Below, in pieces: positions 40,880-49,043 of a DNA stretch of 64,000 nt (within the stretch, counting starts at the first letter, position 1; each line of letters opens with the position of its first letter). The notes under the pieces are model-generated. The model made no database searches and was not told the origin of the DNA. It saw only the letters and a list, made by a program, of their open reading frames with translations. The DNA is from Isochrysis galbana. Its lineage: Eukaryota; Haptophyta; Isochrysidales; Isochrysidaceae. The translations under genes and the position numbers were made by a program. The stretch is taken from contig CM030931.1 of assembly GCA_018136815.1 (NCBI GenBank), forward strand, positions 10,055,072 to 10,119,071. The letters run 5' to 3'.

Positions 40880-42495
40880 GGCCGCCGCGCAGCTCCCGCG
40901 CTTTTCAGGAGGGGAGAGCGCGGGATGCTCGCTCTCGCCTCACTACTCGTACTTCCTACTTTAAAAAGCCTTGGGGTGCTTGCTCTCACTACTTCTTAAA
41001 GTCTTCATTCAGTGTTGGTTGCATTGGTTGTCTGCGCGTCTGCGCGGCGCGTACTCGTAGCCAGAAGATCCCCAAAGCTGCATGTTGTAGCCTACGAAGA
41101 GAGAGCATTAGAAATGTAGACGACGATTAAAACAGAAGGACTATCGCGGATGCGGATGTGACAGCGCCATGGCCATGGCCATTGCGTGCGCCACAAGCCA
41201 CAGGCCACAGGAGACAGGAGACCGAGGGGGGGGGGGGGGGCACAGGAGACAGGAGACCGAGGGGGGGGGGGAGCAGAGGGGGGGGTGCCCCCCCTCGTCG
41301 AAGTTTTAACATATCTTTTGCCTCAGCTTACAGCTTAGGTGAGAGAGTTTCCAACATGAATGAGCTATAAGGGCTGTCTTATTTGTGCTTTATGCCACAA
41401 CCACAGTGTTGTATTCAGGCCCAGGCGCCTTTTGGCATGAATATTTCGGCATGAGCACGAGCCTTCTTCGTTATATTTATATATACCGTCTTCTATGTTC
41501 GTCGTGGTCGCGCAAGCAAGGCGTGCAGATTCGGATTCTTATTATGGCTACGTCCATATCATGCATCATGGATGCTCATTCTACATTCTAACCTCTTTAA
41601 TATGAATATGTTTATACTGAGGTCTCTGCTTCTCTCTTCTCTCTAGTTGGAGCTGGAGCTGGTGGTGATGGTGATAGCAATAGCAATTGATCGAACACTA
41701 TTCACTATTAGGATTAGGGATTAGGAAGTTGCCCAGGTAGTTAGGGGCTGGGGAATACTTAGACACCCAGGGGATGTGGAATGTAGTAGTCAAGTCTGTG
41801 AGTGACCGGGCTACTAGCTCTAGCGACGAGAGAGGTTATAGAGACAATTAAAATCTACTGCTACTGGCGTGAAATGGTCCTTGCTGTCCCCACTTTCGGT
41901 GGCTGTCTCCACTCTCAAAGTCCCGTAGACAGCGCAGATCGAGACGTAGCAGCAGCAAGACAGCAGCAGACGCGAAGCCCTGCAGACGGCGCAGACTGAG
42001 AGTCTAGCAAGACAGCACCAAGCGGACCCCCAAACCCCAAGGCCACCATGGACCAAGGAATGGATTGCTGTAACCGAAACACCAAAACAATGCCCGTGCT
42101 GTGCATGTGCGTAACTATGCTAGGAGCGCTTCGTTACCTCCCGGCTCTGAGTCGATTCTCAGACATCGACCACACGCACAAAAACACGCTCGTCTCATTG
42201 CCGGCTACCATACCTTCATGCATGGCAAAAAAGCCAACCAGCCATTAATTTCGATCTGCGGGCCAGAACGGAGCCTTGTACGCACCTAAATTTCATCACG
42301 TGCCTTGGCATCTGCACACGAGCCTCGTACGCACCTAAAGCTACTTGTTCCATGATGTTACGTCTTGTGGGGAAGCTCACAGCTGATGGCTCATGTCAAT
42401 CACGCAGTTCACATAGCGCAACTGGTCCTTGGTGAATGACTTGCCACGTCCAAAGCTGAGGACAGGGCCTGCACGACTCGAACTATCTGCTGGAC
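40880..42495. other. Intergenic region with local repeats, no gene seen
   Basis: Upstream of MLH1. It holds a duplicated G-rich unit (CACAGGAGACAGGAGACCGAG at about 41240 and again partly at 41205) and three short segments that recur elsewhere: 41568-41640 (related to 43565-43650), 41756-41812 (related to 54746-54803) and 41945-42016 (related to 43245-43312). I see no open frame worth annotating. Confidence 0.5.
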
Positions 42496-42762
42496 TCATG
42501 AGCGCCGACCCCATGCGGTATTCCAGAGCACAAACGTTGGCTTCGAGGGAGGAGGATTCGTGGACGGAGGAGGCTCCTTGCCATCAGGATCCGGCGGCGG
42601 AGGGTTCGTGCTGGTGGGTGGGGGCGCCTGCGGCCGCGGGTTCCAGGCGGTGTTCCAGAGCAGAAGGCGGCTCTTTGGCTCGTCCGCGTCGCCGGTGAAG
42701 CCGTTCTTCTCGCGCTTCTGCTTGATATAGCTCGGGTGGGGCTTAGGCACCGTTGGCGCCAT
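42496..42762 (-). CDS. Small uncharacterised protein with two LWNTAW motifs
   Basis: From ATG 42762 to TGA at 42496, 88 residues. I do not recognise the family. The sequence opens with a basic stretch (PSYIKQKREKNGFTGDADEPK), has LLLWNTAWNP at about residue 33-42, a Pro/Asn-rich middle (STNPPPPDPDGKEPPP) and a second FVLWNTAWG near the C-terminus. The near-exact internal repeat of LWNTAW in an otherwise Pro-rich protein looks conserved rather than random, so I believe it is coding. The same frame is open upstream of the ATG, but that part is Ser/Leu/Pro from GA/CT repeats and unlikely to be translated. Confidence 0.5.
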   Translation of the reverse strand: MAPTVPKPHPSYIKQKREKNGFTGDADEPKSRLLLWNTAWNPRPQAPPPTSTNPPPPDPDGKEPPPSTNPPPSKPTFVLWNTAWGRRS

Positions 42763-42769
42763 CGTCTCC

Positions 42770-43470
42770 GGAGATGAGGCAGTGGAGGAGGATAAGGTGG
42801 AAGAGGCGAAAGGAGCCGAAGAGAAAGAAAAGGGGAGGGGAGGAGCGGAGGGGAAAACGAAAAGAACCACCTCTCCCTGTAGGAGTAGAGGAAAGATTCT
42901 CATCCACACCGCTGGGGAGCAGGGCAAAAGAGGAGAGGAGCGAGGGTGAGGGAGACGAGGTTTCATTAATATTGTATGCCACCGGATTCGAAGGGATGAC
43001 GACAAAGGAAATGTGCGGCCAACGAGTTGAGGGAGGTTGTGTTCATAGAAGAGAGAGAGAGAGAGAAGAGAAAGAAAGGTGGTCAGGCTGTCGTCGTCGG
43101 CTCCGAGGGAGTAGAGAGGAGGATGATAGACAGACCAAGAAGCAGTAAAGAAGAGGAGAGGAGAGAGACAACGTCGTCGTCGTGAGTGTGAGGATGAAAA
43201 GAAAGAGGAAAAGAGAAGGGGAGGAAGGAGGAGGGGCAGCACAGCAGCAGAGACGCGAAGAATCTCTCCTGCAGACGGCGCCGCAGAGAGTGAGAAGAGT
43301 CTAGCAAGACAGGTCTCGGCGGGAGAAAATACGAGACCGAGGAACAACAGACAAGAGAGAGAGAAGAGGAGAGAGACTGGAAGAAGAGAGCGAGATGGCC
43401 CTTTCAAACCGCGTGGCTCTCGGTGCAGGAAGGAGGCGCCGAGAGAGAGAGAGAGAGAGAAGCGCCCCCG
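42770..43470. repeat. GA-rich tract upstream of the LWNTAW gene
   Basis: Purine-rich plus strand with GAGAGA runs (43041-43075, 43440-43462). It contains at 43245-43312 a segment related to 41945-42016 (CCTGCAGACGGCGC and AGTCTAGCAAGACAG). It is probably promoter or 5' UTR of the minus-strand gene. No other gene was seen. Confidence 0.45.
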
Positions 43471-43861
43471 TGAGGGAGAAGGTCTAACTTCTAGGAAAGA
43501 CCCTCGACCTCGGCCCTCGACCTCAGGAGTCGTTAGAACTTAAAGTGTATTATATAATAGTATTGTTGAGACGTCCAATGTCCAATGGATGTATTCTAAC
43601 CTTCTAACCTCTAACCTCTTCATGCCTATACTGAGGTCTGTATTTCCCTCATCCCTCATGCAGCTGGGTGCATCCCACATGCACCTGGTGCGTATTGCTC
43701 GTGCGTGTGTGAGTGTGATACTGTTCCCCGGCGCGTAGCTCTCTTGGAACGTATCTCGTATCTCGTATCTCGTATCTCTCTCTCGCACTCTGCACTCTGC
43801 ACTATCGCACATAATCACATAATTCTCTGCGCGCGCTCTGCATTGTTGTTGTCGTTAGTGT

Positions 43862-43990
43862 AGGGGGAGGGGGGGCCAGGGGCTGAGCCCCAGCCTCCAC
43901 TGCCCCCTGAGCTGCCCTTGCTGGCCCTCTGGGAGCCCCCAAACAAAGGGCCCCTGAGAGCAGGCCATGGCGCGCCGCTGTTGCTGTTGT
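43862..43990 (+). repeat. Fragment of the SINE/LINE-like family
   Basis: The segment AGCCCCAGCCTCCACTGCCCCCTGAGCTG and what follows matches the mid-part of the copies at 33171 and 53761 (CCCAGCCTCCTCCGCCCCCTGAGCTGG). It stops directly at the LTR of the truncated retrotransposon copy, so that element probably inserted into it. Confidence 0.55.
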
Positions 43991-43994
43991 ATTC

Positions 43995-45379
43995 TGTCAG
44001 GGCAAGGCTCATCTCACTCTTGGTGATGGCCTGCGAGGGCGCGCCGGCAGCTAGCGCGGAATGCGGTTCTTGCGGGGAGCTCATGGAGCTTTCCTCGGGG
44101 GTGACTACGGGCATGGTGATCGACGCACGACGCACGACGCACGGAGGGCGCGGAAGTGTGGAAGGAGGCTTGTGGGAGGTGGTGGCAGGCGACTGGGGGT
44201 GGCTCAGGCGCGTGCTTGGCTTGTATTGACTCGTTGACTCGTGGTATAGACTCGGGAACTCGGGGGGACTCGCTTGGGAACACGGTGGGACTCGACGAAG
44301 TTGCTACAAAAATCACTCACACAAGAAACCAAAAACCAAAGTCCTTGGGCTCAGAAAACTAACGTAAACACTCCGGAATCATACGATAAACAAACCCCTC
44401 CCCGCGCGGCGAAGGCTGAAGTCGCGATCGCTCGTCATGCGCGAAGATATACGGAAAGAGAGCGCATAACTACGCCACCGAAGGGTTCGAACTATCGTTA
44501 AAGTGAAACTCGTCCGCTGAAGCCAACGCGGAGGGTCGAGGAGAGATCCAAACTCGCGCGGGGGAGAAGGCGATGTGCGGAGAGACCTTCTAGACAAGCG
44601 ACGAGCAAGGGGCGACGAAACAAGACGCGAGACGCGAGGCGCGTGCCATTCGTTCTTCCTTTCTTTCATCGAAACCGCGACGAAACTAACATTAAACGTC
44701 GGTGCCCCCTCCGCGAGGATCGCGAAGAAGAACGGACGAGATGGAGGCAATCATCGAAGGAACCGCGAGAGGAATCGAAGCGAGGGGGGGAACAACGACG
44801 GCCGGAGGAAACGAACCGCGCGCGGGGGAGAAGAGAACCTCGCGCGGGGGGGGATTAATATAACGGCCGGAGGCGACGGACGGCACGCCGAGGGAAAGAA
44901 CCTGCCGCGGGGGGGGCGAGGGACCGAGGGCACGGCGGGGCAGCGTGGGAGGGCGCGAGGCCAATCTCGGAGCGAGATCGCGTCCTTTCCCTCGCGGAGC
45001 GCGGAGCGCGGAGAGACCCCCCACGAGATATCTTGGGACCGGAGAATGTTTTGGACGAATCTTCCTGCCGTCGGCCGAGGAGAGGCGGACGGAGAGAGAG
45101 AGAGAGAGAGTCTCGCAGAGCGATTGCAGAACGAGAAGTCGAAGTCATGCCGGTTTATTACCTTAAACGAGCCAACAATTATAGCAACAGCAAAAACAAA
45201 ATTCGAATCGCAAATTTCGAGACCAAAATCTGCGAACCTGGACTTGAGACCATGGGGAATCCGAATCTGTGTGTCTTGTGCGTCAGTGGTAACACGGGGA
45301 ACTGTTCAATTGTAATTGTGAGCGCGTACCTTACACGAATATTCATGCCTACAGCCTTCAGATGGGCAGGAATACAACA
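43995..45379 (-). repeat. LTR of the truncated retrotransposon copy
   Basis: A 1385-bp homologue of 8718-10111 with the same TG/CA edges and many point differences. The right edge is followed by the usual polypurine tract. Confidence 0.9.
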
Positions 45380-45643
45380 CCCCCCGACTTAAATCGAGAC
45401 GTCTCCCGATGTCGAGCCAAGAGAGTTCATTTAACCATACGAGACGAGAGACCTAGAGGAGGAGGATTAACCCATGGATCCAAAGCGAGCACAAAATCGG
45501 CAGCTTAGCGCGGCGGCCCCCGATTTCGTACGCCACGTCCTACCACGTTCTCCCTTTTACAGGAGTTTTGCTCGGGCAGTTGCGCTGGGTCAGGCGCTGA
45601 CGCGACGCTAATCATCCACTTCCGGTCGACTTAGCACTTAGCG

Positions 45644-46797
45644 CTACGAACGTGAACGAGAACGGGTACGACTTGAAGGCAGATCAGGAGGAATACGATT
45701 TGACTCTTGAACTCGACGTGGAACTTGATTAGACTGGGGACTTGAACTTGGACTTGAAGAGGAGTCTACAGCGGAGTGAGCTTGGGGTTGAACCGGACGG
45801 CGGTCGAAAGTGGTGTCGTACGACTCAACTAGATCAGCACAACGCCGAAGCAACTCAATTCGAGACTCCCAAGTAGCTTCAGAACGAGGATAGCCGCGCC
45901 ATTTGACGAGATACTTGAATGAAACTCCATCGCCCTTGCGATCGAGTAACTCTTCGACCAAGTACTCATCTTCAGCGAGCGGAGACGAATCGGTGACGGT
46001 AAAGTACGGACGAAGATTGGAAATGTGAACTTCATCCTTGACTTGACGATTTTCGAGATCGCGTAGACGGTAGCGAGTAGCCGAGATGGCTTCTTCTACT
46101 CGGTAAGGACCGGAGTAGAGGTATTGAAGTTTGTTGGCGTGGCCAGGGATTCGACGACAAACTCTGTCTCCTTGTTTGAAGGTAACACCGAGTTTAGACT
46201 TTTGAGAGGCGGAGCGCATCGATTCACGTTGGGCTTCTTGAGTACTTTCGAGGGCGGAACGCCACGACTCGAGAAGCTTCTTATTGAGCTCGGTGGCGTA
46301 AGTGACGGCATCGGACGGAGGCCTAGATGGAAGCAACTCAAGAACAGGAGCAGGGTCAGCAAGTTGAGCTGGAAGACGAAGCTCCCGACCAAACAAGATA
46401 GCCGCGGGTGACTTGGGTACGACGCGACCGGCGGTCGCTCGCATAGACATGAGAAGAAACGGAAGGTGATCGACCCAATGGGCGCCGCCTTCATTGGAGA
46501 CTCGAGTCATCGTGAGGAGAGTTTGTTGAGCTCTTTCCACTAGCCCTACGCCTTCGTGGCGATAGGCTTCAGTAGTGCTCAAGTCCGTGCCGGTCGCTTT
46601 GAGAATTAGGTCCACTAATCGAGAGCAAAGATTCGAGCCGGCGTCGGTTCGAAGTTGGCGAGGGACTCCATAACGAGATACGATGAGACGCATGAAGACG
46701 TCTAGACATTTCGCGGACGAGGGGTTACCGTTGCAAGGCTCAGCTTCAATCCAACGAGAGAGAGAATCGACGAAAACAATCAGCTTGTCAAAACCGG
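45644..46797 (-). pseudogene. pol: Pol C-terminal fragment (integrase core and chromodomain)
   Basis: The open frame retains FDKLIVFVDSLSRWIEAEPC, the second and third integrase catalytic positions (RTDAGSN and GLVERAQQ) and the full chromodomain (VEELLDRKG, WRGYP, TWES). It is fused at 46797 to about 32 foreign codons that run up to 46894. It lacks the first catalytic Asp, RT, protease and methyltransferase-like domain. It cannot function alone. Confidence 0.88.
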
Positions 46798-46849
46798 GCC
46801 AAATACATATGTATTTGTATTTGGCTGTATTTGCAGGCTCCAACACCCC

Positions 46850-47145
46850 AGCACCGTATTTCCCATCTAGGCATCTGAATAAGGCTGTAGGCATGAGAAA
46901 ATTCGTTTAAGGTATGTGCCCACACTCACAGCTGAACAGTCTCCCGTGTTGCTACTGATTACTGACCCAAAAGACACACAGATTCGGATTCCCCATGGTC
47001 TCAAGCCCATGTTTGTAGATTTTGGATTTAGGTCTCGAAATTTGCGATTCGAATTTTGTTTTTTGTTACTATTATTGTTGGCTCGTTTAAGGAAATAAAC
47101 AGACACGACTTCGACTTCTAGCTCTGCAGTCGCTCTGCGGGACTC
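46850..47145 (+). repeat. Diverged LTR relic in inverted orientation
   Basis: Element sense is on the plus strand here. CCCATCT...AAGGCTGTAGGCATGA, then CAGTCTCCCGTGTTGCTA, CCCCATGGTCTCAAG, TCTCGAAATTTGCGATTCG and the GACTTCGACTTCT word follow the order of the first 300 nt of the LTR, with perhaps 20% divergence. Homology fades in the C-run at 47147. It faces the truncated copy across about 50 bp, so the two form an inverted pair. Confidence 0.8.
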
Positions 47146-48340
47146 TCCCCCCCCCCCCCCCCCATTTGACGAATTGGGATGGCCCATAGGGCCTGAGGGC
47201 AATGAGGAAGGAGCAAGGCCGGCGGCAGGCGCGGCGAGGGAGACGACTTCGGAGGTGCTGACGGGCTGAAGCCCGTCAGCAGAGGAAGGCGGGCAGGCGG
47301 GCTTGGGCGAGGGCGAGGACGGCGGCGAGAGCGACATCGAGCGAGTTGCGAGAGGCGAGGGTGAGTGAGAGGAGGGCTGTGTTGCGGGTAGGGGGGGTTG
47401 CCCGTTCCCCCCCGCACGTCCCCGTTCATTAGGTTCCCTTCGCGTGACTCCCTCCTCGCCGCCTCGCCCCGGTCCCCCCTCTTTGCACTGCGTCCCTTTC
47501 CCCGCCATCGGGCTTTCCCCCGCGGCCCCCCTTTCGTTCCTTGTTGTCACGCCCCGACGCCCTTTTCCCGCGTCGGCCCACCGGGCCCGCCCCCCCTCTC
47601 TCTCTCTCCTTCCCCGTTCTCTCCCCGAGTGTCTCCTCGAGTTTCCGGCCCCGTTTCATCCCTCTTTCTTCCCGCGTCTTTTCCCTTCCCGGTGTTTACT
47701 TTTCCCGTGAGTGTCCCCCCCCCCCTTTTTGTTCTTCGTCCCGCGATCAGCGCCCCCGCTCGAGCGCTCCTGTCCCCTTCTCGTCTGCCTGTGCTCTCCG
47801 TGCTCGTCACGCCCGTCCTCATGCTGCCCGAGGCCGAACCCTCGGTCTCGCCCTCGTCCGCACGTGCCCTCCCCGATCGTGTCCCTCCGTCCCCTGCGCC
47901 CCCTTCCATCTGTACCTCACATGTTAATGTCATGCACAGCCCTTCCACACCAACATGCACAGCAGCCACAGCACCTCACCACTCATCACACCCACAGACT
48001 GTGTTGGCAGGGACTGGCGAGGCGAGGCGAGTTTGTAGGGTACGTGTGCGAACCGTGATAGCTCTTTAGCAGACCAAGTTCAAGCGTCAGTGATGTTGCG
48101 ATACAATCGCAGCAAACGCTAGCAGTCGTGATGTGTGACGTGCGACGTGCAAGTGCCAAGTACCAAGTAGCAAACTTCAAATGTAGGTATGTGTATGTGA
48201 AAATTGCAGCAGCTATAGCTATAGACCAATAGTCTACAAGTGGTGGGAGATGATGGTGTATGTGAGGTAGACGTAGACGTGTAACGGGCTCGAAAATCGA
48301 AAATACCGCGCGGGCATGCTAGCGGTATTTATAGCGCACA
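47146..48340. other. C-rich low-complexity region, no gene seen
   Basis: Long C-runs and CT-rich sequence. Both strands have long open frames, but these are Pro/Ser/Arg or Gly/Arg-rich and not protein-like. It may be the remains of the element to which the inverted LTR belonged. Confidence 0.5.
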
Positions 48341-48342
48341 AC

Positions 48343-48429
48343 TGGATATTTTTCTGGATATTTGGGTAAATTGCTGGATATTTTGCGGATATTTTTGCTG
48401 GATATTTGGGTCCGATTTTGTGGATATTT
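48343..48429. repeat. GGATATTT irregular tandem array
   Basis: Six copies of GGATATTT are spaced 8-20 bp apart within 87 bp, several as CTGGATATTTGGGT. The spacing is uneven, so this is not a simple microsatellite. Protein-binding sites or subterminal repeats of a transposon are possible. Confidence 0.65.
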
Positions 48430-48967
48430 CTGCCAAGGCCTAACCCTAGGCTACACGAAGATCATAAGTCCTCCCCGAATACGGAAGAGCACAAGCGCAC
48501 ACATCTGCCAACAGGCCTGCCCTAAATAAACACGCATCCACAAACGGGCCCGTGGGCTAGTGTACTAGTGTACCAGGGCCGCACCCTTGACACCAAAGAC
48601 AAATGAAAGAGGGGGGGAAGGCGAGGAAGCGGAGTGAGGGGATGAGAGGGCGCGATGTCTGATATGCGGTAGTAGGTACTGTCTAGCGATAGGTGATAGG
48701 TGTAGGTGTGTAGCCCTGAATGCCTTCAGATTTTTTTTACAATAGGTTGTGGCGGCGCTTACGAAAGCTATCACAATAAAAAAATACAGTGGGCCACTGT
48801 GCACCTTGCGGCAACCAAGCCCGGCTTGGCTCCGAGCTGTATGTACGCTATGGGTAAAAGTGTGTGCGTGCGCCAGCAGTCTGTGCGGTGGCAACAGTTA
48901 CGGCTGATGCAATGTGATCACACAACCACAATTAGCATAGCTGCACAAATAGAACGATGCATATGGC
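48430..48967. other. Intergenic region downstream of ARMC9, no gene seen
   Basis: No protein or RNA gene recognised. It probably contains 3'-flanking sequence of the minus-strand ARMC9 gene. Confidence 0.45.
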
Positions 48968-49042
48968 GCAGCCGTTCATCAAGATGATGTTGGTGCGCGC
49001 CAGCCCCGTCAATATGAAGTGCTATCCTTGATGAACGGCTGC
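48968..49042 (-). promoter_or_regulatory. Perfect 16-bp hairpin just after the ARMC9 stop codon
   Basis: The arms GCAGCCGTTCATCAAG (48968-48983) and CTTGATGAACGGCTGC (49027-49042) are perfect reverse complements around a 43-nt loop. The right arm ends one base from the ARMC9 stop codon. In the mRNA it would form a stable stem at the start of the 3' UTR. A role in 3'-end processing or regulation is speculative. Confidence 0.6.
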
Positions 49043-49043
49043 A

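Larger units (their letters stand above)
43995..46797 (-). mobile_element. Truncated second insertion of the chromovirus-type retrotransposon
   Basis: It consists of a 3' LTR (43995-45379), polypurine tract, 3' untranslated segment and the last roughly 385 codons of pol. It ends abruptly at 46797 within the integrase. It differs from the large element by scattered substitutions as well as indels (for example GGGCAAGG for GAGCAAGG at the LTR edge), so it is a separate, older copy. The 5' LTR, gag and most of pol are missing. Confidence 0.9.

Noticed and set aside
42763-43407. N-terminal extension of the LWNTAW protein to about 300 residues
   Set aside because: The extension is Ser/Leu/Pro encoded by GA/CT repeats and reads like promoter sequence.
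47398-48069. 223-codon Pro/Ser-rich plus-strand frame
   Set aside because: Composition follows the CT-rich DNA; both strands are open and no motif is present.
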